Source of the DNA: a virus
IMG/VR virus record: IMGVR_UViG_3300025010_000213
Coordinates: 1-26,658 of that record
DNA length: 26,658 bases
Reading direction: 5' to 3' (one strand)
Part shown: piece after piece, positions 4,364 through 14,300 of the stretch
Layout: each line of letters begins with the position of its first letter
Numbering within the stretch: position 1 is the first letter of the stretch
Notes under the pieces: generated by a model
Database searches by the model: none
The model's input: the letters and a program-made list of their open reading frames with translations, nothing else
What the model was told of the DNA's origin: nothing
Translations under genes and position numbers: made by a program

Positions 4364-4587
4364 TGGGATTTGGTTATGCGTTAGATTGGTTAAAAGATGG
4401 TATGTCAGTTTATCGTGAAGGTTGGAACGGTAAGGGTATGTGGTTAAAACTTCAAAATCCCGATGCACACTCCAAAATGACGTTACCGTATATTTACATG
4501 CGTACTGCTGATGGGAACCTTGTGCCTTGGTTAGCATCACAGACCGATATACTGGCAAGTGATTGGCGTATTAGGTATGCAGACTAA
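4363..4587 (+). CDS. tad2: Tad2-like DUF2829 protein (putative anti-Thoeris)
   Basis: The 74-residue product matches the DUF2829 pattern. It has an N-terminal helix FGYALDWLKDGMSVYREGWN with the family's GWNGKGM turn, a middle strand, then YIYMRTADGNLVPWLASQTD and ILASDW at the end. DUF2829 proteins include Tad2, which assembles into tetramers and sequesters the cyclic ADP-ribose-type signal made by Thoeris TIR proteins, so that the effector ThsA is not activated. This copy is slightly shorter than many homologues but retains both ends of the domain. It overlaps the small terminase stop (TAATG) and has no separate promoter, so it would be expressed with the structural genes. Family membership is seen from motifs; anti-Thoeris activity is inferred and some DUF2829 proteins may bind other signals. 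Confidence 0.75.
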   Translation: MGFGYALDWLKDGMSVYREGWNGKGMWLKLQNPDAHSKMTLPYIYMRTADGNLVPWLASQTDILASDWRIRYAD

Positions 4588-4623
4588 CACATAATTAACA
4601 ATATATACTAATTGTAACCCTCA

Positions 4624-4632
4624 TGTTATAAT
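4624..4632 (+). promoter_or_regulatory. Extended -10 promoter for the HNH gene
   Basis: TGTTATAAT (TG-N-TATAAT) fits an extended -10 promoter; no good -35 hexamer is present at 17 bp. It lies in the only sizeable gap of this operon, 19 nt before the HNH start, suggesting that the endonuclease gene brought its own promoter. Confidence 0.55.
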
Positions 4633-4650
4633 ATACGTGGGGGTGATTTT

Positions 4651-5172
4651 ATGGCAATACCATATGAGCAACGTGTTGGTGAAAAAATTAATAAGCTCAA
4701 AATTTTGGAACTTATTGGTAAACGTCATAATGGTCATAGAGTTAAGATAATGTGTTTGGTTGAATGTGAATGTGGTACAAAGTTTGAAACTTTAATTGAA
4801 AGTGTTGTTAGTGGTCAAACAACTAGTTGTGGATGTAATCGTAAAAAACACGGTAATTCTGCTCAAAGAAAAATGTATAATAATTATAAAAATGGTGCTA
4901 AAAGTAGAGGGTATTCTTTTGAATTAACTCAAGAAGAGTTTGTTTTTATTTCATCGTCTTATTGTCATTATTGTGGTGCCGAACCATCTAATGTTAAAGA
5001 AATGTATGGTGATACTTTTGTTATAAATGGTATTGATCGTATGGATAATACAATTGGTTACACAATAGGTAATTCTTTACCTTGTTGTTCTATTTGTAAT
5101 CGTGCTAAGGGTATTCTTTCTTATGATGATTTTTTAGGTTGGATTGAGGCGATAAAAGAATGGCAAAGTTAA
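4651..5172 (+). CDS. Free-standing HNH (homing-type) endonuclease
   Basis: The 173-residue protein has an N-terminal zinc-finger-like part (CECGTKFE with C39/C41, then TTSCGCNRKKH with C60/C62) common in phage homing nucleases. A basic linker follows, then an HNH domain. The latter has zinc ligands C105/C108 (YCHYCGA) and C146/C149 (CCSICNRAKG), and the core segment NGIDRMDNTIGYTIGNSLPC. It would cut DNA and promote its own spread. It has its own extended -10 promoter and GGGGGTGA site. Its codon usage is strikingly AT-rich, and the AT-rich tract runs on into the first ~110 codons of the large terminase. The 3' end overlaps the terminase start by 13 nt. The placement between small and large terminase genes is a typical homing-endonuclease location; no intron boundaries are seen. 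Confidence 0.85.
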   Translation: MAIPYEQRVGEKINKLKILELIGKRHNGHRVKIMCLVECECGTKFETLIESVVSGQTTSCGCNRKKHGNSAQRKMYNNYKNGAKSRGYSFELTQEEFVFISSSYCHYCGAEPSNVKEMYGDTFVINGIDRMDNTIGYTIGNSLPCCSICNRAKGILSYDDFLGWIEAIKEWQS

Positions 5173-6911
5173 CAAAAGAACAACTTTTTTTTTATAAATT
5201 AAGAAACGATAGATGTTGGTATATTGAAACTTTTCTTCGTATTAAAAATAAATCGGCTGTTATTGTTCCTTTCAAGTTAAATGTTGCTCAAAAAATTGTT
5301 ATGAAAATTGTTGAAAGCGATATTAAACAAGGTAAACCCTTGCGTTATATTGTATTAAAGGCTCGTCAAATGGGTTTATCAACATTGTTTGAAGGGTTAA
5401 TTTTTCAAGATACTGCTAATAACGATAACAAAGCTTCTTTAATTATTGCACATGAAGAATCTGCATCGTCTAACTTATTTCAAATATCGAAATTGTTTTA
5501 TGAGGAAATGCCTGAACTAATTCGTCCGATGAAAAAGTACTCCAATGGTAAAATCCTTAGCTTTGAGAATCCTGAAAGTGATGAAAACGTTAAACAGAGT
5601 AATCCGGGGTTGAGAAGTAAGATTACCATTGCTACAGCCGGTACTGGTGAGGTGGCACGTAGTGCTACCTATCACAATGTACACGCCTCAGAGGTGGCAT
5701 TCTTTCCCGATGCAAAGACAACCATGTTAGGACTCATGCAATGTGTACCAGATTTACCGAATACGTTGGTGGTGTGGGAAAGTACCGCCAATGGAGTGGG
5801 GGACTTTTTTCACGATCAGTGGCAAAAGGCTGTACGCGGTGAAAATGAACTTACGCCGATCTTTCTAGCATGGTTCGTTGACCCAACGTACTCTCGTCCC
5901 TTCACATCAGACACAGAACGAGATCAATTTCTATCAGAAATTAATGCTGTATCAAGGGATAGTAGTGGTGTAACAATGCACACCTATGAATATGAGTTAA
6001 TGAAGGCTAAAAGCCTTACGTTAGAGCAAATGAATTGGCGTAAATACACCATTGCTAACAAGTGTCAAGGTGATGAGATGTTGTTTATGCAGGAATATCC
6101 CTCAACACCTGAAGAAGCCTTCATTTCAACAGGACGTCCTAAATTTAGCATTAAATCCCTTAAAAAGTACCAAACGATTAGTAAAAAACCCTTATTTGTG
6201 GGGTATTTAGTGGAAAATGATCAAGGAGTCTTCTTTCAAGACGATCCCAAAGGGTATATTGCTATTTGGAAGAAACCTGAAGAGGGAGTTTCTTATTCGA
6301 TTGGTGCTGACGTGGCAGAAGGTCTTGTACAAGGTGACTATTCTTGTGGTGTGGTTGGTAATAGTGATACGTTTAACGTGGATGCTATGTGGCATGGTAA
6401 GATTGATCCTGATTTGTTTGGACTTGAACTGGTTAAACTTGCCAAGTATTACAATCAAGCGTATCTTGGCGTAGAGAATAACAATCATGGTGGCACAACA
6501 TTAAACACGATTAAGAAGGCTGAATATTGGAACCTCTTTTTTAGTAAGAGTTACGATAAGATTAATGATGTGCAAACCACAAAGGTCGGTTGGACAACCT
6601 CTCCACGAACAAAACCGTTTATGATTGATAAATTAGCCGAGTTCCTTCGAGAGTGTTATTTAGGGATTTATTCTGATGTGATTATCTCTGAGGCCTTCAC
6701 TTATATTATTGAGGATAATGGTAAAACAAATGCCCAAGGTGGCTGTAATGACGATACTATCATGGCACTTGCCATTATGTTACAATTATTATTGGAAGGA
6801 AAAGGAGAAGATTACACACCGGAAGTTCCCATTGAACAAAGAGAAAGTAAGCCTAGAGATATACTTGATCCTTTGTTTGAAAGTGAAGAAGTACACGAAG
6901 TAGCAGAATAG
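5160..6911 (+). CDS. terL: Terminase large subunit
   Basis: This 583-residue protein is the ATPase/nuclease packaging motor. The ATPase half shows a Walker A variant KARQMGLST (67-75), the HASEVAFF segment with a likely catalytic Glu (E178) and the coupling motif VVWESTANG (204-212). The nuclease half has the RNase H-like acidic residues in YSIGADVAEG (D384), YLGVENNNHGG (E439) and GGCNDDTIMA (D531/D532). Length and motif order match complete large terminases. It starts at ATG 5160 inside the end of the HNH gene. The first ~330 nt are much more AT-rich than the rest, as if converted together with the endonuclease insertion. It functions with the small subunit at the portal vertex. Confidence 0.93.
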   Translation: MAKLTKEQLFFYKLRNDRCWYIETFLRIKNKSAVIVPFKLNVAQKIVMKIVESDIKQGKPLRYIVLKARQMGLSTLFEGLIFQDTANNDNKASLIIAHEESASSNLFQISKLFYEEMPELIRPMKKYSNGKILSFENPESDENVKQSNPGLRSKITIATAGTGEVARSATYHNVHASEVAFFPDAKTTMLGLMQCVPDLPNTLVVWESTANGVGDFFHDQWQKAVRGENELTPIFLAWFVDPTYSRPFTSDTERDQFLSEINAVSRDSSGVTMHTYEYELMKAKSLTLEQMNWRKYTIANKCQGDEMLFMQEYPSTPEEAFISTGRPKFSIKSLKKYQTISKKPLFVGYLVENDQGVFFQDDPKGYIAIWKKPEEGVSYSIGADVAEGLVQGDYSCGVVGNSDTFNVDAMWHGKIDPDLFGLELVKLAKYYNQAYLGVENNNHGGTTLNTIKKAEYWNLFFSKSYDKINDVQTTKVGWTTSPRTKPFMIDKLAEFLRECYLGIYSDVIISEAFTYIIEDNGKTNAQGGCNDDTIMALAIMLQLLLEGKGEDYTPEVPIEQRESKPRDILDPLFESEEVHEVAE

Positions 6912-6922
6912 GAGGTGTTAAC

Positions 6923-8923
6923 TTGTATGATTTGATCGACAACGATGCTGATGAAGTAACACTGGCAAGTGATTGGAACTTTAAGTTTAAAGATGCTATG
7001 GTTCACAAAGCACCTTATACCAGAAAATGGTTAATGTATATGGATGCTTATATGGGTGATTACTTTAAGAATGCTGCGTTACCGGATTATAAATCGGATT
7101 TGGTTAGTAATTACATTTTCTCCGTTGTGGAAACGATACGACCCATTATGTTAGACAATAACCCGAAATTTCTTTCAATGCCTAGGCAACCAGAAGGTAT
7201 GAAGTTTGCTAACGATCAACAAGAAGCCTTTATGTATGAATGGGATCGAGAGGATATGTCTGCCAAACTATATAAGGAATTGGTTAATACACTAGTGTTA
7301 GGGACAAGTGTATGGTTTATTCCTTGGGATAGTGATGAAAAACAAATCAAAGGAATACCTGTCAACATCTATAACATTTTCCCTGATCCACTAGCAACCA
7401 GTTTTGATGATGCTGAATATATTATTTATGCCTCATATCGTAATGTGAACAAACTTAAGAAAATGTTTCCTACTAAGGCAAAAAAGTTAACTGGTGGTCA
7501 AATTAATTATACGGAATTGGTACAGGATAATTCACGGAATGCTCGGATTGATAATCAAGTGTTGGTACTTGAAGTATGGACAAGGGACTATGATACCTAT
7601 GAAGAAGTGTCTGAAAAGGAAAAGACGGTTAAGCTTAAATACCCTCATGGTCGTGTGATTACACTTTGTCCTGAACTTGGTACTGTTCTTTCAGATAAGG
7701 CCAATCCTTATAATGATGGTGAATTTCCCTTTGAAATGATTAAGGATTATGATTTGCCGGGTAAGTTTTGGGGTGAAGGGGAAGTTGCACAATTATTGTC
7801 TCCACAGAAGTATTTAAACCAGATGAACAATGCAATCTTAGATAATGCCAAGTCAACGGCGAATATGCCATGGATCATTGATAAGAACTCCGGTGTAAAG
7901 ATTGGAGGAATTACAGCAAGGCCGGGACTTGTTATTCGCAAGAACCCGGGTAGTGAGGTAAAAAGAGATCAACCACCTAGTATGCCTAACTATGTTATTA
8001 ATGCTGTAGAAACGTACAAGGCAGATATAGAACAAATCAGTGGCGTTTATTCTTCGTTGAAAGGTGAAAACTCAACCGGTGTTTACACCGCTCAAGGAAT
8101 CTTAGCACTTAAGGAAAGTGGTCAAGTTCGTATTCGTCTTAAAGTAAAATTGATGGAAGACAGTCTTGGTAAGATTGCTATGAAGTGGAATTCACGTATG
8201 AAACAGTTTTGGAAAGAGGATCGTTGGATTATGATTACTCGTCAAGACGGTTCGTATGATATGAAGAATTTCACAAAGAATGTTTTAAAATATGACTATG
8301 ATACAAAGGTATCGTCTGGATCAACGATGCCTGTAAATAGGGGTGCAATGCTTGACCTTATGATACGTTTGGCACAAACTCAAATGCCGGATGGTCAACC
8401 TTTGGTTGATAGGGAAGCGGTAGTTGAATATTTACCTGAAGAGATTAAAGGAGCACTCCTACGTCGGATGGGTGATAAACAACAAATTGTTGAACAACAA
8501 TTGCAAGAAATGCAACAAGCGTTAGAACAATTGGGTCAACAGTTACAGCAGTTTGCGAAACAAGATCAGCAAGATGATAAGGCCACACTAAGTACTCTTG
8601 ATCAACTCACATCAGCTATTGAGTCGATAAATGCAAAAATTATACAATTGCAAGAAGAGTATGATACGATGCAACAAGAGAAGAAAAAAATGGAAGAAAC
8701 AGAGAAGATTAAAACAATGTCTTACAATCAAGGGTATACGGATTCTGAAAAATTGTACGATCCTTCTCAACAAAGTAATCCGATGATGGGACAAGAAAAA
8801 ACTCAAGTGGGTGGACTTGATTCATTACCGGATGATTTGTTAAAGGGGATTAACGGTATGAATGATGAAGAGTTTAAACTTTTGATGAGTCAAAACCCAC
8901 AGTTAATGGATTTGATTAAGTAA
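6923..8923 (+). CDS. Portal protein
   Basis: The start is TTG 6923 after GGAGGTG. The 666-residue length and content fit a podovirus-type portal: an N-terminal helical and wing region (YKSDLVSNYIFSVVETIRPI, PVNIYNIFPDP), a core (FWGEGEVAQLLSPQKYLNQM), and a stem/crown region after VYSSLKGENSTGVYTAQGIL. The C-terminal ~150 residues form a Gln-rich coiled coil (for example EQQLQEMQQALEQLGQQLQQ) typical of barrel domains. The portal forms a dodecameric ring that admits DNA and joins the capsid to the adaptor. It sits between terminase and scaffold as usual. Identification rests on context, length and motif style. Confidence 0.85.
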   Translation: MYDLIDNDADEVTLASDWNFKFKDAMVHKAPYTRKWLMYMDAYMGDYFKNAALPDYKSDLVSNYIFSVVETIRPIMLDNNPKFLSMPRQPEGMKFANDQQEAFMYEWDREDMSAKLYKELVNTLVLGTSVWFIPWDSDEKQIKGIPVNIYNIFPDPLATSFDDAEYIIYASYRNVNKLKKMFPTKAKKLTGGQINYTELVQDNSRNARIDNQVLVLEVWTRDYDTYEEVSEKEKTVKLKYPHGRVITLCPELGTVLSDKANPYNDGEFPFEMIKDYDLPGKFWGEGEVAQLLSPQKYLNQMNNAILDNAKSTANMPWIIDKNSGVKIGGITARPGLVIRKNPGSEVKRDQPPSMPNYVINAVETYKADIEQISGVYSSLKGENSTGVYTAQGILALKESGQVRIRLKVKLMEDSLGKIAMKWNSRMKQFWKEDRWIMITRQDGSYDMKNFTKNVLKYDYDTKVSSGSTMPVNRGAMLDLMIRLAQTQMPDGQPLVDREAVVEYLPEEIKGALLRRMGDKQQIVEQQLQEMQQALEQLGQQLQQFAKQDQQDDKATLSTLDQLTSAIESINAKIIQLQEEYDTMQQEKKKMEETEKIKTMSYNQGYTDSEKLYDPSQQSNPMMGQEKTQVGGLDSLPDDLLKGINGMNDEEFKLLMSQNPQLMDLIK

Positions 8924-8939
8924 ATTAAAATTGGAACAA

Positions 8940-8955
8940 AGTTACTGCAAGGTAA
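8940..8955. repeat. Small hairpin between portal and scaffold genes
   Basis: GTTAC, a 6-nt loop and GTAAC form a 5-bp stem in the 54-nt gap. No T run follows. It may modestly affect mRNA processing between two genes that are needed in very different amounts. Confidence 0.3.
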
Positions 8956-8977
8956 CATTCCAGAGGAGAGTGTTGAA

Positions 8978-9736
8978 TTGAATATTACTCAATATCGTGA
9001 ATTAGTGGCACAGGAAGCCCTACAAGCTGCTAATCCTGCTGTAGAAGTTAAACCTGAAGTGATTGCACCAGTAGTAACGGAAGAACCCATTAAAACCCCT
9101 CCTGTGGCTCCTGAGAAGATTACAGTTGATGGTGAAGAGTTTACCATTGAAGAGTTAAAGAATGGTTATCTTCGCCAAAAGGATTATACTCAGAAAACCC
9201 AAGAGGTTGCAAGACAACGTGAAGAGAGTAAAGAAGCGATTGCTTTTTATGAGCATTTGAAACAAAACCCTCAGTTGGCAGAACAAATCAAACAAGTGGC
9301 ACCGGTTCCAACTCAGCTTGATCCAGCAATGGCTAGAGTTGCTGACCTTGAAGCAAAGTTGTACGACATGAAGTTGGAACGAGATATTGAGGTATTGCAA
9401 AATAAATACCCTGACTTTGAAATTCGTGAAGTCATTAAAATGGCTCAAGAGAAACAGATTGTCAATTTGGAAGATGCCTATCATTTGATTAAGTCAAGCA
9501 AACCAGTAACACCTGTTGATACAGAGGCACTTAAACGAAGCATAAGGCAAGAAATCTTAGCTGAGTTAAAACAGGAAGGTATTAGCACTCAAACACTTAT
9601 TTCTTCAAATGATGGAACAGCACATATTCCTGATAACAAACCAAGTATTTCTCCTGATGAGCAAAAGGTTGCTCGTATGATGGGATTAACTGAAGCAGTC
9701 TACGTCAAGTGGCGTGATGCTTCAACTAGAAAGTGA
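8978..9736 (+). CDS. Capsid scaffolding protein
   Basis: TTG 8978 follows GAGGAGA. The 252-residue protein is Gln/Glu/Lys-rich and almost entirely helical. A Pro/Val-rich N-terminus (25-50) is followed by VDGEEFTIEELKNGYLRQKD, a motif frequent in phage scaffolds, then long coiled-coil segments (about 75-150) and a basic C-terminal helix (QKVARMMGLTEAVYVKWRDA) suited to contacting the coat protein. Scaffolds guide coat assembly into a procapsid and leave before or during packaging. Position immediately upstream of the coat gene supports this. No protease domain is evident. Confidence 0.8.
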   Translation: MNITQYRELVAQEALQAANPAVEVKPEVIAPVVTEEPIKTPPVAPEKITVDGEEFTIEELKNGYLRQKDYTQKTQEVARQREESKEAIAFYEHLKQNPQLAEQIKQVAPVPTQLDPAMARVADLEAKLYDMKLERDIEVLQNKYPDFEIREVIKMAQEKQIVNLEDAYHLIKSSKPVTPVDTEALKRSIRQEILAELKQEGISTQTLISSNDGTAHIPDNKPSISPDEQKVARMMGLTEAVYVKWRDASTRK

Positions 9737-9756
9737 TAGAAAAGAGGGTGATACGT

Positions 9757-10752
9757 ATGGATTTTATATTTGATCTTCAACGGTTTGCTGTCCCTGTACA
9801 ACCAACTGTTGATAATGCGTTTAACTACACTACGGATGATGTAAAAAACAAGACCAATTTTGGTATGTTGCTTGAACCCGGTCTTCGTAAGATTTTCTTT
9901 GAAACGTATGATGAATTGCCGGAACAGTTTGCCAAGGTTTACAATGTGGCTGATTCTACAAAAGCTATGGAACACGATTGGGGCATGGGTGCCTTTGGTG
10001 ATTGGGATAAGCGTGGAAGTCAGTTTGATGTGGTTTCCTACAAGAAACTGTCTCCCGGTTTGAAACGTGACTATATTCACGAAGCATTTACCCAAGGATT
10101 CATGATTACTCGGGAAATGTACGATGATGAACAATACCGTCAAATGGAGAAAATGCCAAAAGCAATGGCACGATCTGGTCGTGCTAAGGTAGAGAAAGAT
10201 GCTATGGTTCCCTTGCTTACTGGCTTTGTTACAGACATTTACGATGGTAAGAAGTTGTTTGCTGCGGATCATCCATTACTTGATAACGCTGCTAAGGTTG
10301 GTAAGAACTTGGCAACGGGTGCCTTGACGGATGTAAATCTTAAGAAGGCTTTGCAACTAATGAGAGAGACATTGGATGAAGCAGGGAACTTGGTTCAGTT
10401 CAAAGCAACTCGCCTTATCATCCCTCCGGCTCTTGAGGATACAGCCATTCGTATCTTGAAAACCGTACAAGTTCCGGGTGGAAACCTGAATGATACAAAC
10501 ACCTTCCTTAACTCCTATGGGATTGAAATTGTTGTCTTGGATTACCTTGGTCTTGCATCGGGTGGATCGGATACTGCATGGTTCTTACAGGATGCTTCTA
10601 GACATGAACTTAACTTCTTCTGGCGTGTACGTCCTGAGTTCAAATGGGAAGAAACTTTCGATGACTTCATGAGTAAATATCGTGGTTATATGCGTTACAG
10701 CATGGGAGTATCGGATTGGCGTGGACTCATGGGTAGCACAGGAATTGGCTAA
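9757..10752 (+). CDS. Major capsid protein
   Basis: The ATG at 9757 (after GAGGGTG) is preferred to an in-frame GTG at 9733. The 331-residue product opens with MDFIFDLQRFA, an N-terminal pattern frequent in coat precursors of Gram-positive phages. It continues with HK97/Mu gpT-like features: an E-loop-like region (REMYDDEQYRQMEKMPKAMA), FAADHPLLDNA, KATRLIIPPALEDTAIRILK and a C-terminal FKWEETFDDFMSKYRGYMRY. The middle part resembles the FAA.HP.L...GNL...L pattern of Mu-type heads. It forms the icosahedral shell with the scaffold. Codon usage is richer in C here than in neighbouring genes, as is common for highly expressed coat genes. Confidence 0.88.
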   Translation: MDFIFDLQRFAVPVQPTVDNAFNYTTDDVKNKTNFGMLLEPGLRKIFFETYDELPEQFAKVYNVADSTKAMEHDWGMGAFGDWDKRGSQFDVVSYKKLSPGLKRDYIHEAFTQGFMITREMYDDEQYRQMEKMPKAMARSGRAKVEKDAMVPLLTGFVTDIYDGKKLFAADHPLLDNAAKVGKNLATGALTDVNLKKALQLMRETLDEAGNLVQFKATRLIIPPALEDTAIRILKTVQVPGGNLNDTNTFLNSYGIEIVVLDYLGLASGGSDTAWFLQDASRHELNFFWRVRPEFKWEETFDDFMSKYRGYMRYSMGVSDWRGLMGSTGIG

Positions 10753-10781
10753 TTCAGCTAACTAAATAGGAGGTGGTTTAT

Positions 10782-11036
10782 ATGGCAGATCGTTTTGTAG
10801 CTATGGAGAAGTTTGCTAAAGTTGCAAGTGCGGCTGAGGGTACAGCAAATGCTGTTGTGTTTTCTTGTCCACTTTATGCTCCTGTAGGGATGATTCCCAC
10901 AGTGCTTAAAGTGACATCAGGTGCTTTGTATGTAACAGGGGTTACGTGTTTGTACGATGCAACAGCTAAGACAATTACAGTAGCCGGTACTGATATTACA
11001 GAAGGTGATAAAGTATCCGTTCTAGCGTTTGCGTAA
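10782..11036 (+). CDS. Small capsid-associated (decoration-like) protein
   Basis: The ATG at 10782 follows AGGAGGTGG. The 84-residue protein is Ala/Val/Thr-rich with alternating beta strands (AVVFSCPLYAPVGMIPTVLK, then ALYVTGVTCLYDATAKTITV) and a compact VSVLAFA end, consistent with a small beta-barrel that decorates capsids. It directly follows the coat gene and is closed by a strong terminator, so it shares the high-expression part of the operon. Family membership is not recognised; the role is inferred from position and size. Confidence 0.6.
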   Translation: MADRFVAMEKFAKVASAAEGTANAVVFSCPLYAPVGMIPTVLKVTSGALYVTGVTCLYDATAKTITVAGTDITEGDKVSVLAFA

Positions 11037-11047
11037 ATTAAATAAAT

Positions 11048-11077
11048 AAGGGGGTGGTGAAAAATCCACCCCTTTTT
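11048..11077 (+). terminator. Rho-independent terminator after the capsid genes
   Basis: GGGGTGG (11051-11057) and CCACCCC (11066-11072) form a 7-bp GC-rich stem with an 8-nt loop, followed by TTTTT; outer A-T and G-T pairs extend it. No clear promoter was found right after it, so it likely lowers rather than ends transcription of downstream tail genes. Confidence 0.85.
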
Positions 11078-11098
11078 GTTTGGATAGGAGTGATAAAA

Positions 11099-11320
11099 AT
11101 GGCAAATAGAACAACAGATATAAATGGTCATCCGATTAAGTTAGTTGATTTGGGTGATGGTACCTTTGGTATTGCAACATCTGAAGTTGCCATGGAAGGG
11201 TTTGGTGCAACGGTTGCAACAAGACCTGCCGCAACAACGGTACCGATTGGGTTTGCTTGGATGAGTGTAGCGACACAAGAAGTGTGGCAAAGTGATGGAA
11301 CGAATTGGGTGGTGGTATAA
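11099..11320 (+). CDS. Small fibre-type protein (73 aa)
   Basis: The ATG at 11099 follows GATAGGAGTGATAAAA. The protein starts MANRTTDINGHPIKLVDLGD. It ends with a pattern often seen at the ends of phage head- or tail-fibre modules, TTVPIGFAWMSVATQEVWQS then DGTNWVVV, which resembles short beta-strand modules that attach fibres. Its stop overlaps the ATG of the giant fibre gene (TAATG), so the two are coupled. A role as a small partner or connector of the fibre is likely but unproven. Confidence 0.6.
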   Translation: MANRTTDINGHPIKLVDLGDGTFGIATSEVAMEGFGATVATRPAATTVPIGFAWMSVATQEVWQSDGTNWVVV

Positions 11321-14300
11321 TGGGTATTATTGATTTAAAGTTTGCAAAGAAATACATTGATTCAAAAGTTAGTTCGTTTATTGATCCTTCAGCTATTGAT
11401 GTTGCTAGAGCTGGATTAGTTCGTTCACAACGTCATTCTGGGGTTATCGATTATAAACCTATTGTCACAGGATCAACAACGAATTTGAATAGTATTACCA
11501 TTCCTGAAACAACGTATTCTGTGAATGGGTATGAAATTACTATGCCTTTGACGGTTATTACATTACCTATTGCTCCTGCAAATGTTGGAGAGAAGTGGGA
11601 AGATTTTGTTCTTTTTGAATCATGGTTTCCTTCAACCGGAAATGGATATGCGATAAGTGGTCGATACAGAACGGTATCAAATGTTAACTTTACTACCTAT
11701 CCTGATGGTGTAAATGATACGGTTAATGTAAAAGCATGGGGTGGTAATGTTGCCAATACTGCATTGACGTATGCAATGGGTAGTGTTGATAAAGGAGTTT
11801 ATGTTTCTGGAAGTGGGAGTGCAGGAGATAAAGCTACTCTCTTAACCTATGATGGCTACTCCTACGCAATTCCATTATTTAGGGTTAAAAGACGGAATTC
11901 ATCGGGTTTCAGTCCTGCTAATCCGAATGGGGGTAGGAATTATTTTTCACTTACACCTACAGCACAATCTCCTAATCCTGTAAATAGGAATAGCGTAACA
12001 ACAATCACCGTAAGTTCTGGTGCCTCTACACTTCAAATAGGAGACATAGTTACACTGGCTAACTACACATATCTTACACTCAAAGTAGAAAGCATTGTGT
12101 CAGACACGCAATTTACTGCAACTTATTTAGGCATTGATTCCACATGTGTTGTATTGGGTAATCAAATTATCAAATCTAGTTTGTTAAATATGCACCCCCA
12201 ATCCCTCTACTCCAACGTCATCGACCAAAGAGACATCACAGACTTGAGACACGAAACAAAAGCTCAATATAATTATGATTACATCCTCAAAAAAGCAGAT
12301 GATCAATTCAAGCGTGGAGAACTTTCGCCTAAGAAAATGCTGACTGAGCATCATGGTATACCTAAGACAGAGATAGATGGGAACACTGTGTTTTATGCTA
12401 GTTTGGATGGGACGTTAGTACCCGAATTTCCTTTAGGCAGTAGTGCTATGAATCTTGGTACAGGGTCATTTAAACCTATGCCTACTGGGAGTGGGTATAA
12501 GTTTAATGGGGATAGTGCCTTACTTCTAGACGTTAGTGGAATAAGCGTGAATGATGGTTCGATTGGGTTTGAAGTGAACACGGTAGATTTAAAAAATGAA
12601 ACTGCAAGTTTTCCTATAGCAGTTTCAATTAGAGATTCAAGCGATACGCAAGTGTTTTCTGTAATCTATGGAAAATCTGTTAATGTCTTATATTTGGAAG
12701 AGAAGTATACTGATAGCACAACGGTTTCTACCCCTAGTAATTATACTTTGTCAAATATGCCCTATCTTAATATTTGTGCATCATGGGATAGCATTAATTT
12801 ATATTTACGTGTAAACGGTAATTTAATAGGTACTGTTGCAAGAAAATCGAATACTCTATGGAAAATTCCCGCCAAGGTACGCTTTGGTTCCTCAAATCTT
12901 AAATCTACCCTCTCAAACATCTCAATCTCCAACATCGACCGTGGCTCACTATTCCCCAATCTCCCTCCCGACTTCATCTCAGGTGACGCTATCATAATGC
13001 CAGCATACACCGACCAAAGACGCATTTTATCGGAAGCTCAAATGAGTCAAACAGTCAATTCTATTGTAAAATCGACAAATTTGTTAAATAGTCATGGAAT
13101 TAATCGTGTAGTAATTGGTACTCCTAATACTTGGAGTGCTAGTGATACTATTACTGTAACAGGTATGGCAGGAGAATTGATTTCTGGAGTGTTTGATGAG
13201 GGTACTGCTTTGGCTAAGGTCACTTATATTAGTGGTGAAGGAACAACGAGTCTCTCATATAAAGCAGAGAGCGTATCTGGAATCTCTGTAGGTGACATTG
13301 TAGTCCCTGTATATGGTGATACTTGGGCTCCATCAAGTGCCGTTTTTACAATCACTAGTGTTGATACGGCAACTAAAATAATTAACGTTACATCAAGTGT
13401 AACCATTATTGTAGGCTACGGTATAAGAATCGCTTATCTAGTTGAAACAACAACTGCATCCTCAGTCCCATTGGCCTACCACATGGTAGCAGGAGTCAAA
13501 ACAGCAGTAGTAGGAACATGGGCAACACTTGGAACAAATGTAGCAACATTTACATTAGGAACAAATGCAGGACTTGTAGCACAGGATATTCAGATTGATT
13601 ATTCCTTGATTATGCCAGCAGGTCAACCTGCATTTAGTGTGCCTACTACGACTACTTTAATGGGTGAAGCAGGGTTTAGATTACCTTATGCTAATCAGAC
13701 TATTGTGAGTGATTATGCTAGTAAGATTAGTGGTAGGACTTGGGAGAATCCTAATATTGCTAAGACATTAAGTGGGATTGTAGCAAATAATCCTGCTCCT
13801 AGTGCATTTTTGACTGAGTTAGATGATGTTGAATATCCTAAAATTTATACTCAGAATGGTGTAGTGACTACATTTAGTACAAGTATAAATGGTGAGCAAG
13901 CATGTGTGTTATTGGGTTTTGATGCAATTAAATGGGCAGAAAGGAAACTTGGTTGTAAGATTCCTGCTGTTGGAGTGACAAGTAAGGTTGCTTGGATTAA
14001 GAATAACTTGAGTGCATTAACAGGAAATGTCTGGTGTAGTGGTAGTTCAACTGCTGGAAATATTGCTGCATTGAAAACTTGGAATGTTACTAATACTGCT
14101 TATTCTACAGGTAGTTACTCAAATTCTAATGCGTCTATTGCTAAAGTGTCATTTGCTTTAGGTTCTGGTTATGCAAGTTATATTACTGCTGAAGGTTATG
14201 TTTTCTTTGTGGTTTATTCGGGTACATCAAATGGCGACATACCATCCACCATCAACGTAGACTATGCTTCACTAGACATCAAATTCGCCGATAAAATCGT

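Noticed and set aside
4587-5200. Group I intron containing the HNH gene in terL
   Set aside because: terL is continuous from ATG 5160 with all motifs present; the endonuclease gene is upstream, not inside it, and no intron boundaries are seen.
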